Of a stretch of DNA of 64,000 nt, positions 25,580 to 37,900 are shown in pieces. A program made the position numbers and the translations under genes. This stretch comes from Apostichopus japonicus (Eukaryota; Echinodermata; Holothuroidea; Aspidochirotida; Stichopodidae), in assembly GCF_037975245.1 (NCBI RefSeq), contig NC_092583.1, positions 15,657,264-15,721,263 on the forward strand, written 5' to 3'. The notes under the pieces were generated by a model. That model saw nothing but the letters and a program-made list of their open reading frames with translations. It did not search any database and was not told where the DNA came from. Each line of letters starts with the position of its first letter. Position 1 is the stretch's first letter.

Positions 25580-25621
25580 ATGGACTTGGATGGATCAGCA
25601 GAGTCGCTGGAACCCGACACG
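25580..25621 (+). CDS. Candidate 14-codon alternative first exon
   Basis: ATG with A at -3 and G at +4 starts MDLDGSAESLEPDT, ending in phase 0 before GTATAA, a usable but weak donor. The peptide is short and acidic, similar in character to MNSLDNLDDVPHETEG of exon 1, and the phase fits the exon 2 acceptor at 48639. The sequence just upstream is an imperfect duplication (two GCTGTTTC...CTGCCTTC units near 25504 and 25542). Association with the DPP gene is inference. Confidence 0.25.
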
Positions 25622-25745
25622 GTATAAACATAACTATTTATACATTGAAAATTGAAAAATGTTTTTTTTTTTTAATTTTGCATGTATGATTTAAATCTAA
25701 GAATAGGTTTAACTGTTAAGAAACGTGCTTGGCTAATATCGTAGT

Positions 25746-25818
25746 ACATACTTATGCGTATACGTATAATATAAAATAAAGCACATACTTATGCGTATAC
25801 GTATAATATGAAATAAAA
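25746..25818. repeat. Two tandem 37-bp units
   Basis: ACATACTTATGCGTATACGT followed by ATAATAT(A/G)AAATAAA occurs twice, at 25746 and 25783. Each copy includes the 8-bp palindrome CGTATACG. Confidence 0.95.
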
Positions 25819-27305
25819 TTTATGTGCTAAGATTGTGTAACAACAGTGAAGGCATAAATCTGAACATTTATAATTAAATTTAATACTTGGTCTAGTGGTA
25901 GTGGTACTAACAGTTAACTTGACTCTTGTTTTTATTCCTCATAGACTTCACCCCTATGTATTTAGATGTATTATAATTGCTCTAATCTTTTCTATACCTT
26001 TGCATATAGACTAGTATGCAAGCGAAGCAGTAATGACGTACTAATTGAACTTAATTCTCATTGTTTCATTAGCCATTGTCTATGGGCTTACAGGACGACC
26101 ATAGGAAGAATTTTAAAGGCATTGAAGACTCGCCCCAAACCGTGTGCGGCCATCTGAAAAAGTTAACTTTCTGTTGCTTGCAAGTGACGTTTTGTTCGTG
26201 TTGCTACAAAATGCAGACAGTAATGAAATGTGATACCTTAATTGTTATCTTTAGCTGGACCTGAGATGTCCATCGCTGTATTGTTTGTACACTGTGCTGT
26301 GGGTATTGACCGCAGCTGTATATACTGACTGTACAATCGTGTCCAATTACTGATGGTAGCAAGCTGTGTGTGTATTTTCTGGGATCGATGGTGGTGTTTA
26401 ACACTTCTGTTACACCTCATTTGAAACTAGGTCAAATTACCGGCATTAGACGTTTCTTTTTGCGCGAGTCTTCACACCCTTTAATCTCGATTTGTTGAAG
26501 TCCAAGAATGTAAGGCCAATATGTCCATTGTTTTATAATAACAAATAATGACTGAACAAAAATATATTCTTTTATCCTCATGTAAAACCACAGAGCATCC
26601 TGATCCTTGAATGACATTTAGGATTCGTTATCCTTTACATAGTTAAAACACATTGTAAACGTGTCTTTTGAAGCCATAAATTCTTTTGTTTTCTTTTGCA
26701 TCTGAGGAACCCACCCACTGGTCTGTGTATTAGTTAGGCTATATTAGTCCAGTCACTAATTTAATTGATGATCCCTCACATGTTTGAAAAGGGTTATCTC
26801 TCAAAAATTGTCAAAATTCTCATAACATATAATAGGTAGTGGATTTTAACAGTCTACAAGATATCAAAATAAATCATGTGTCTATATTGTCAACCTTCAA
26901 TGATGTGTCTGAAAATAACAACCATGCAAGGCACCTATAAAAGAACATATATAGTGAAAGAATTTTGATAGAGCGAATAAATTTTCACTGTGATTCATTG
27001 CCTTTTTCAAGTAAAAAGTTGTCTGCTTACACTTCCCAAAGAATATTTAAAATATCTCTTTCTACAGGTGATTTGTTAGCATTTTTCCCTTACCTTTCCC
27101 TCCTTAGAGACTTTAATATCTCACATGTAAACAATAACAAATTTTTTGCCCGTTCACTGTAAAAAAGGTAAATTTTTCAAATCATCTGTTCAAAAAGAAG
27201 TTAAGTTGCACCTGGTAATTAACGTAAAGCTTTAACTTCCATTGGTTAACAAAAAATTCTTTCCAAAGCCCAGCCAACCATTCCATCCTCATCCCCTAGT
27301 TGATC
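25819..27305. other. Gene-less AT-rich stretch
   Basis: Nothing recognised. Short open frames near 26.0-26.6 kb overlap on both strands and have no domain resemblance. Confidence 0.5.
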
Positions 27306-27408
27306 CCCTATTTTCTCCAATTTTCTCCTCTTTACCCCTCTTTCCCCCTCTTTTCCCGTCTTTCCCCCTCTTTTCCCCTCTTTTCTCCTCTTTTCTCATC
27401 TTTTCCCC
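27306..27408. repeat. Homopyrimidine minisatellite, about 11-bp unit
   Basis: Variants of CTCTTTTCCCC / CTCTTTCCCCC repeated about nine times, almost without purines on the + strand. Confidence 0.9.
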
Positions 27409-28444
27409 AAATAGTATTTTATATTTGTTTGTCCAAGTAGTTTACAATGTAGAACATATGTTCAACCCTGCACTACAAGATCTTTATGATCTCTTGAAAG
27501 TCTTTCATAATAAATAGACTATCTAGATTATTCAAAGGAAAAAGAGCTATTTCTGTCTATCACAGCACTTTTACGATAAACAAAAAGAATATATTGAAGT
27601 CTTTCAATCAATCGATATCTTTTTGTCCCATTTCCTTTAGTAACCTGACCTTTTTATTTCCTCAACTAAAAATTCAACAAGAGGCAATTTGTTCTTATCC
27701 ATTTTTTTTTGTTGCTATTATACTGTATTGTAAGGATCTGGCAGGGTCAGAAAACCATTAGTTGTCTCAGCCAAATCTCATTCATTCGTTTGTTTGCTTG
27801 TTTTTATAATTCCCCACTTCAAAACTGGCATGCCAGATGGTTTAAACTTTGGTCAGTTTAATTGTAAGTATGACGTTACACAGAGTACCCTTCTGACAGT
27901 ATTTTAGATTAAGTAGCACAATGCTAAAATGTTAATCATTATGTTAGGTTGGGTAGATGGAAAAGTGCATAAGTAGACCAGAGACAAGTAAGTATCATTG
28001 CTCATAAATTTTCAAAGCAGAAAGCATTGGAGGTTATCCTGGTAATAGCATTTTACAAATAATTCAGATTTTGTTCCCTACCCCTCTACCTTTCCCTCCT
28101 CCAGCTCCCCCTCTGCATTCAATAAGTTTGATTAAGACAATAACAACATTAGGAATGTAGTTTACCTTATGCTTTGATCAGATATGTGTCAGTTTACATT
28201 TGTTTCAGCAGTAATATAATGCATTGCATGCAACTTTGTCTAGCAGTTTTGCTTAGTAGCTTCCAATATATTTACTTTACATTGTAAAGAAGGTAAAATA
28301 TTTCTTTTCCATTTCTAACACAGTACAGTGGGGCTATGTAGCATCATTGGCAATCTACAGCTATATTTGCAACCCCAAGGCCAGTTTTACATTGAACATG
28401 AAACATGCAACACATGCACTGATGGACTGACTGTTATATATAGG

Positions 28445-28731
28445 CAGGCGCGTAGCGAGGAATTTGCTAAGGGAGGGGCGAAAATGTAGGCAAACTGTCA
28501 GAGCCGTAGATACGGCATTGCAAACTATCTAAGCGTAGCGCCACCATGGTTGGCGAAAAGTACATGAAAATTTTGGCTGAAAATGCCTCCCAGATCGCTG
28601 GAAATGGCACTTCCCAGGCCTTGTAAGTTGCATCTAAGCATTTTCTCTTTTGAAATTACTAGCGATGTCATAAAAACATACAAAAAATGGGTGGAGTCAC
28701 CCCCTTCGCCCTCCCCTTGGCTACGCCCCTG
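28445..28731. mobile_element. hAT-type MITE, 287-bp copy with 8-bp TSD
   Basis: The left end is CAGGCGCGTAGCGAGG and the right end reads GGCTACGCCCCTG, whose reverse complement is CAGGGGCGTAGCC, so the ends are terminal inverted repeats. Flanks are TATATAGG (28437-28444) and CATATAGG (28732-28739), an 8-bp target-site duplication with one mismatch. CAGNG termini and 8-bp duplications are the hAT superfamily hallmark. There is no transposase frame, so it is non-autonomous. Confidence 0.9.
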
Positions 28732-28739
28732 CATATAGG

Positions 28740-31700
28740 TAAAATTTAAGCGACCACAGTGCTCAAGGGTGCTTACAATAAGAACTCATTGGGTACCGCA
28801 GTGTTTCCGTAAACAGTGTTTCCAAACACTGTTAAGGTGAGAACTAGTATTATATAGTCCTTTACCAAGTTTACACCTTACTGTGTAAGCCCAGTCTGCT
28901 CAAAGCCAGCGGTCTCATCTGGGAATTCATTTATTGCTTGGTGTATAGCTATATTATATCGAGGACAAGCAATCATAAAGTGCAACTAAATCTCAGTCTA
29001 TAATCCCACATGAGCTGCTGTTGTGTTCGAGTTCACAGCCATATTGTGTAATTCCCATTCAAGGCAATGCTGTAATATGACACTGTAGGCAATTAGAATG
29101 AACCAGAGACTAAAGGAGAGGCATTCGTTCTCCGTGAGGCATTTGTTCGGTTAAACTACAATTATTAAAAGCGACTTAGTTAGTTACTTACCTCTGGATA
29201 TTTTTGCATGGATTTATATATGTATTTAAGCCTACTAGCCATGCATGCACTTCCAAGCTTCAATTAAGGGTTGTACACTGAAAGTTTACACACTGTGTTA
29301 CAAACACATGTACCTGCAGATACATTTTTTTCTTTATGATTTTGGTTAAATTTTGATACATTTTGGCACTAAATTCCTGTACTAGTGAAGTTTAGTCGCT
29401 TCACTATAATTACTTGTCAAGTTTTATTTCAAATGCTGAAGAAAATGCCAGAAACTTTTCAAAAATCTGATTTGCATCATTTGCCAAGCAATAATATTGA
29501 TATGAAATGTCCAGGTGACATATTTGATGGAAACATGGAGCTTCTTTAATTTATTCTCTTTAATTAATGACCACTTGGTGAGACACAAATCTAAGAGGTG
29601 CCTTAGTTTGGTTAATTGCAACCGTATTTGGAGTAAAACTCTTAGCAGTTGGCAAATCAAACATTTTTTGTTATCATGGTCAACACTTTTAAATCTACCA
29701 ATTAAATACTACCGGAAGGTTGTATTTGATCATGCACAGCCTTTAATAATGGGTCCAAGTTGGAATGAACTTGTTTCCTTTAATTTTACATCTCATATTG
29801 ATCTCGGTTCAAATTGAACTTGGATATTTATTCTTCAAGTTCATATTAATTTGGCCTTTTAGAAGAGAGGTTCAGTGTGGCCATTTATATTTTCTGTTAT
29901 TTTCATCATCAGCGATCTTGCTGCAGTCGCTGTAGTAAATACGACGAAAACCAATGCATAAATTTAACAAAGGTTCTTGTTACAGGGTAGTTGTTTGTAT
30001 AAACAGAAATGATATTGTTAATTAGCATGTTATATGATAAACCTGGGCAACTATACAAGTGTGTAGCTTACAATCAGTATTTGAAATATTAATAAATTAT
30101 CATGGAAGCACAACCTCCCACCTCCCCGCCCACCTCCCCTCCCTCCTCCTCTCCCCACAACCCAATCCTTTCTTTCCCACAAGAAAAAAAGAGGGGTACT
30201 TTGCCTTTAAGAAAGGAATAATACTCGTTAATGTCAGCTCTATAGAGTCATCAAGCACAATAATTCAGATTAAAAGTAGTATATAAAATACCACAAATAG
30301 CATATTTTTCCAGGAAAAATTCTTCTCGCATAAATGACTGGATAGTGAAAGTGCATTCACATAGGTACGGCCACACTTCCAATTCAACCACTATTATTAC
30401 ATTATAATCAAAGTTGGTCGATCGACAGCTGTTCCGATGCAAGAGATTACATTCTGAGCAGAACATGTGTTGTCCAATGCTAGCTGGTACAATCAAATTA
30501 TTCGTAGATGATATACAAATGAGAGTGCTGCCCTCTATTTTTGTTTCTCTCTCTCTCTCTGCGTCACTGTGCCAAAACGTTGCCATGGTAATAACTAAGC
30601 TCTAGGGCATGTAATTTCAGGCCATCTGAAATTGGCGTGCTTTATGACAGTTGTATTTACTTCACTCCTCTGTTGTTTTTGGCAGAATTGATCGTGCTTT
30701 CAGTAGGCCCTCTGCTAGAACTTTTGTCGTTTTTGTTTAATATAGAAGTTCTGCCAATATTTATTGTAACTTATTTATTGTTCTTTTTTCTTTCCAAATT
30801 TTTACATTCAATGTAAATTGAAGGTAGATGTTTTCCATTATGTCTCTCTTTTTCCCCTCTGATGCCATTTATGAAGAGGTTTCTTAATTATTACAATTGT
30901 GCATGTATGTTTATCTTCACATATGAACTGTACAGTGAGTGAGAAATATGTTCCTTAAAACTTTCCTCAAATGAACTTAGACAATTACATTTTAGGGCAT
31001 TGCTGGGTATCGATTTAAACGATGGTAAAGGGGACATGTATGTTTGTCCCCACTTCTTTGTCTGGGGACACCAATGCATTTTGTCTCTTTCAGCTCTCCC
31101 CAAATTTTTGTGGTTTGGAGCCCATTATAATGGAGGGCCAAGAAAGAACTTTTCCTCTCTCTGTGGTCACAGAAATGTTTCATCAATATAGCATGCAACC
31201 ACACACAAACAATAAATTACCCACCTGGTCCATATTTTTAATATGCATTAACAGGGCTTTGGAAGCCATTTTTGCCCGGCAAAAGAAAATTTTCCCCCCC
31301 GTCCACAACTTACTAAAAGTTGTAAACGTGATATTTATCACACAATGTACACATTAAGAATATAAAAGGATGCTTCACAAACAGGCATCCCTTAATTTTC
31401 ACCGATCTTCTCTGTACAACTATATTAGCAACAATTTTGATATCTACCCACATCCCCTCCTGGCATCCCCCTCCCCCCCTTCCCACACCCATCACTCATT
31501 CCCTTTAAGAATTAATCTGAACCCCCCAGAGCATATAATACATTGTATATTCCTTATCACAGTATCCTATCTAAATTAGATGTATAGTGTTCATCATAGA
31601 AGCAGCTGACATACCTACCCACAGCATATATACTGCAAACAACGTACAACATAGATTGCCATTTGCAGTACACCTTCACTATGTACATGCAGTGTGTTAT

Positions 31701-31999
31701 ACATTGCACACATGCGCCAAGTTCGAAGTAATAATATAGCTCAGTTATATACCAGCATAACAGCACCGTGCAGCTTTTCATAAAAACGCAGGCTTCTGAT
31801 TGGCCGATGCTATAGCCTCCCTGAGATCGATCTGTCCATGAATACATAATTAGATCTGATCACCTCACAATGGCCTTTGGGAAACACTCTGTCGCTTCAA
31901 ATTGCTCTGTTTTAGAATGTTTGCCGGCCGCCCGTTATATACCAGGGTAGTGTGAACTGGGAAATCACTCAAGCATACAGAATAATGGCTGATGTGTTC
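28740..31999. other. Gene-less stretch with a palindrome and C-rich islands
   Basis: A perfect 10-bp-arm palindrome lies at 28812-28833. C-rich islands occur at 30115-30170, 31293-31301 and 31449-31487. No exon recognised. Confidence 0.5.
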
Positions 32000-34900
32000 T
32001 GAGACACTGCTCAGTGTGTGCTGTTGTGTGTGCTTCTGTATGTGAAGAGATGGTAATCAGTTATGTATTATCACAAGAGCAATATATTGGTGATGCGGTA
32101 ATAATTTCAGCAGTATAAATTTCAGTGAATATTGTCAATAGCACATATGCATTGCCCTGACGATATATGAGGGAAAATATAAACAGCCGTTTTTGTAGTG
32201 ATGAACATATGTTGGTCATAAAGATGATATGGTACCTAGAAGGGGTTGAGAGAAGTGTATGGAAGTGCAAAAGAGGAGGGGGAGGTGGGGGTGGGGGCGT
32301 TGGTTGGACTATAAGAGATAATATTTGAAGAATTTTTTCAGATGGTGAGACTAATATTTTCATGTGTATTTTCATTGAAGAATTGCTTTTGAACATATCT
32401 GTATTCGCATAAATATCTGGAAATGTGTAAGACAGGATTGGAACCTTGCAAATAAATTAATAAACAAAGAAGATGTAGAATCATTAATTTTCAGTTGTCT
32501 GTCAATCAACAGGCATGTGAGTCAGCCTAACATTCAGATGATATTTTTTACCAATTTGGAGCTGTACCAACAGGGTTGTGTGTATCCAGAGTTGACACTG
32601 ACCTCTCATCTATGAATATATATTTGAGCAAAATTTAATGTAAATATGGTCAAAGTCAGGCTGTATTGAGTTCATAACTACATTAACCTAATTCTATTGA
32701 TTCAGAAATGTCAGTGTACATTAGATGTCTGCATATATATGCAGTTGATTCAATGTTTAAATTAGATGTCTACTTATATGCAGTTGGTTCAGACTCATCT
32801 ACATTACATAATTTAATCAGAGACTTGTTGTTACCTAGGATATCACCTCCTTACCTGACTTAATTCTGAATTCTTGAAAAAGGCTATACTCTTCATAGAT
32901 TCCTCCTTTCAATATTCCCACCCCACAATTTCCACTCTTCCCCTCCCCCTTACACCTTCCCCATACTGCTTCTCTCATCACTCTGACAGAATTGGGAGTT
33001 ATTGAGGTTACTACTATTTGCCACATACACAACTTTCTTGCCCAATGAAACATTTTGTGGTTATTACATGATACATCCTTTTCATACTCACCCTTCCTCC
33101 CCTCCCTTCTCCCCACCCCCACACCACCCACTTCACTGCTGCACAAATTAATTCTGATAATATCACATGTTGGTATTATTCTTAAAGAATATTGGGACAT
33201 TGCTAATATTGCTAAATTATGGAATGAGTGCAGATGGACCTTAGAAATATTGTAATTATCCTGCCTTTCATTCTTTGTGTATTTATGAGTTTATCTTATA
33301 TTTTCTCATTCATGGAATCCCTTTAAATGTTTAGATTTGTTGTGTAATGATAATTTGCACAAAAAAAGAAAGGAAAAAAAGTTGGATTTAATGCATACAG
33401 ATACCAGCTCTTTTAACAATTAAGACTATGTTTTGTCTAACAGATAATTGCGCTCTACATAGCAACAGTTGCCATGGCTACATCGGGACGTGACAATTAT
33501 GCCATGGTAGATTAACTTTGACGACCTAACTCTGCTTTTCTTTCGTTGCTGTTATTGTACTAAATTAAATAGATTGCTTATGATAGCTCAATGACTTTAG
33601 CATCCACAGATTTTTGAAATTTTGAACAATTTAGGTTTTAACTTAATGCATGGTTAGTTTACACAGTTGCTGTTAATAAGTATAATATTGGTACACACTT
33701 TAGCAGAAAGTTATGTAGTAAAGGTGCATGCCACAGTATCAGCATATTACCATTTCGACAAAAACATATTACACCATCCAATTATACCCTCTATGATTAA
33801 ACAGCTTGTCAGCCCCCTTCCATGTTTCATCATATCATACCACCATTTTTGCACCGTTCCATAAAAGATAACATTGGGTTTAAACTATTCTTTCTTTTAT
33901 TTGTTGGCAAGAAGAAAAAACAAAAATAAGAGGTTTTCTATTTCTCATCCCTAAAAATTAGTAGTAAGACAATTGATAATAAGATGTGGCATAAGACATA
34001 AGTTAAGAGTTGACTTTTTAATTCTCATTGTTTAAATTAATTCAAATTTATGTTCTTTAAGATGTTACATCCCATGAATAGAAAGTGTGAAAAGTGTCAT
34101 TTTATTGTGAACTACCAAACCTGGGTTGATACTGGATATTTTTGCATATGTTCTTCAAACTTCATTCTGGCACTTACAATCCTCCTTTAATTTGGCGCAG
34201 TGGCAATTAAAGACCAACAACAGTTATATAAGACACACATTCTGAATGTCTTATATCGACTTGTTGATGTAATAGAGACCTGTAAATAGAAAATAAATGA
34301 GAAAACGGTAAGGTACACCTACACATTGATTTAGCAAAAGCATACTCGTGATCACACACTGAACATATCTTGTGGTTTTATTAAGCTGTAAGTGTATGTT
34401 TCCATGACGATGAGATGAAATGCGATTGTAAACTACAACCAATAGCTTTTGCAAATCTTTGGATACTCTTTTGGGATAGCTTTCTTTTCAACATCACACC
34501 AGGGTGTTTAAGCAATAATAACTGACCAACCCTCCCCCCCCCCCATGCACTCCCATCTCCTCGATCCTAGAAACACTTGACTTTTTACAGACATATGTTG
34601 AGATTAAAATAATTACCAAAGACTTTGCTGTTGGAAACCAAAGTTACTGGAGTGGATGGAGTATGGTACAGTTTTAGAATTGGGAAGACTTAAAGCAAGC
34701 AGTACTAAGCACTGTAGGACTTTAACTTTCTTCATAGTAATCATGATGATTAATTAGCAGAAATACCTTATTGAATACGACACCAACAATCTACCTGTGC
34801 TACAATTAATTTTGTAAAAGTTATTGTCTTGTATATTGCAAATATGGCCTGCAAATATCAGTTCCTATATAACCCTATACCCCCCCCTTCCCCAATCCCA

Positions 34901-37900
34901 AACCCTTCCAAACTTTATCATCCTTCAGTGTTACTGTTTTCAGTTCTCTTAATAACTGGCTGATTGTTCAGAATGGTATCACCCAACTACCACCTATTAT
35001 TTTTCTTATTATATGTTTTTTTTATAAATATTATTACTATTTTTTCTTTTTCAAAATACATCTCGTTTGAAGGACTATTGCTTTACAAATTAAAATGGGA
35101 CGATATAAGGATGTGACCTTCAAGTGTCATGAAAAATATTAATACTTTGTTAAAGGTCTGTCATACCAGTGAAATAGCTTACATTTCTAATGAAACAAAA
35201 GGCATGACAAAAATAACAAATTGTTGCATTTTTGTGTTTTCACTTTTCTGTCCTTAGCTGTTAATTTGATTGCTCTATCTGCGTCACATTCTGTTTAGCT
35301 AGGTCGCGTCTGGAGTAATGACAGTCATGTGGTGTACATCCTTGTGCAATTTATGGATTTTATTTTATCAAAGTCAGGAAAAATCATTAAAGGCAAACGA
35401 TACGCGTGTTTAACGAGCCATAACCAGCAATACAAAATGCACGTTGAACTATCACAATTTTTTCTTTTCCGTTAAAAGCCGGGTTGCCTTGGTATTTTTC
35501 GCCACACATCTTTTTAAAGAGTCGTTCATGGGTTAGATCGTAGAGCTGATCGAGGGAGGTTAAAGATTTCGGACGAAACTTTCAAGAAAAAAATTAGAGT
35601 CTAGTAAAACAAGCACAGAGACATTGCAAGTGGCATTTTTCACTCTTTTATACCAAGGGTGTACTTTAAAGTAACTTTCCAGATGATCGGCAACGTGTTT
35701 TACTTATTTCAGTTTGGAGAAAACCTGTCGACCTGTGGAATCTTTGAAAGGGGTTTCACTATAAACCAAGAACTGTTTTAACGCCACAATATATATCCCT
35801 TCCGGTTGGAATAACTTTTCGTTCTATTTTGGAGCAAATTTTCACATCTGAGCAATAGTGAAACAGACTACAGATAAAGCAAATTTACTTATAGAGAATA
35901 GGATTAGTCGGACTAACTTTATTATCAAGAAGAAAAGAGATTCCAATGATTGAGAAACTTGAGACAGGTTATCGATACAAGTTGGTCGATCAGCAGGGAT
36001 TTGTAAGAAAAGTTATTTGTACAGCTGTGTGTCTTTATAGGGCTGTAATACTAACGGTGTTACGTTAAGTGGAGAAGTTAATAGCATTAATTGCGGGCAA
36101 AAGAATTTGAAGCCAAAGTTATTTTAAAAGCGATAATTGTCGCCGGTTTAAACGGTAGGCGGCATTAAGTCCGACAACTGTGTGAACTTTTGACTAAAAA
36201 CATTCTCTGCTATATAAACTTTCTCACTTCTTTCGGCAAAAAGTTTGATTCTCGATTTTAGCGCTTTGCGGTGACGGTGCAGATTAAAGTCGGACTCTGG
36301 CGTTACTTTGCTTTGTGTCAGTAAAAAAGGGATTACAAATGGTGGAGTTGATCTAAGTTGGATCTCTACCAGTGAAGTTAAATCTTTGTATCTACATAAC
36401 TTGTTGTTGTTATCGTTGTTGTTGGCTTGCGACAAAACTTTGGATTGCTTAGAAGTTTGCAGGATCATATAAAGTACAAACAAACATTATTCTTTGATAG
36501 GGAGACTCTGCAAAGAGCTTTTCAATATTTAATTTTGAAACTATTGTACAACAATAGAATAGGAAGATTGAGAAAGAACTTGGATTAGCAATTTTGTGAA
36601 TAAATGCATGTCTAATTTCCATATCCTGGATTATCATTCATTAAAGTTTTCAAAGAAACTACTTAATGGACCTAATTGGAATTAAACTATGAATATTTAG
36701 GAATTTATGAAAGCTTATTGTTTGACCATTTGACTCTTTATTAATAAAATGAAAAATTATGTGGATGTCAACAATTATAAAATTGGATTGAACCATTAAT
36801 GGAATTGAAACACCAAAAGGACAAAATATTTGAAAAGCTGATGCCTTAAGACCTAACATTCTACAAAATGTGCCACAGGTTTTAAAAAAACATTTTTTAT
36901 TGTTGAAATTTGTGACAGAACTTGAAGCCACTGTTTTAAACCATAACTCAGAAGTTTTGTATTTTAGCAACAATATCAAACATTTTAAAGGGCCTCCGAA
37001 TGAGAATTGACCGCTTTAAAGTGTATTCGTGACTTTCTAAGGCAAAAACACAGAAGTTTCTCATACGAGGGCCTTTCTATTATGTGACTAATCTTCCGAT
37101 CTTCAAATCTGTTGTGTTCGTTCTTGCAAGGCAACCTATTTTCTGCAAAATCTCTGGCTTCGCTTTAACGTTTCAATGGCACAGAAGCTGTGATACTATA
37201 TATCTGTTATTCTTGTTCTAAAGTTCTGCATACCTCGCTATTGTCGTGTGCCATAGGTATATAACCCTGCTGGGATTTACAACTAAAGAAATATAAAAGC
37301 AGTGAGTGTTTTCAGTCCTTAAGGTTATGAGCAGTCAGGCATATCAAACTAAAACTCACTGCGGACTTTTTTTTTTCTTCCAGTTTTTGAAAAGCACTCC
37401 GTTATAAAATGGCAGTGTAACCTGTCATAGATCAATCTGTCTTAAATATCTGGATTTGACTGATCAAAGCTGTAATTTTTGGTATGATCACAGTTTTATA
37501 AAGATATTTTGCTGGAGGAATTGTTGTTAGGAATCATATTTGCTCTGTCTTGGAATCTTACAAGACAGAGGATCAATACATTGGTTTGTGTAAACCTTCT
37601 CATAGAGATCAGTGCCTGGACATTTCAGTCCGAAAACATTCTAGGTGCTCGGTCCGGATATTCGAGCATTAAAACCCGCCGTCGGGAACTAAAAATTCAG
37701 CAGGAAAAGTGGAATAATTTTTATTTGGGAGGAGTTTTATATTCCAGCGACATATTTGAAAGAGTAGCAAAAGAAAGCAAAAAAGTCACATAGATATGAG
37801 ATATTGAGTCTATTGGATTCTTCTTCTAACTAGTGTCTTCTTAAAGTTGATCAGTTAGGGGAGCTGGTCAAATTTCTGTCTCTATGAGAACATATTTGGC

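Noticed and set aside
28525-28734. Minus-strand open frame
   Set aside because: It lies almost wholly inside the non-autonomous MITE, and part of its peptide recurs from the other MITE copy at 41788-41979.
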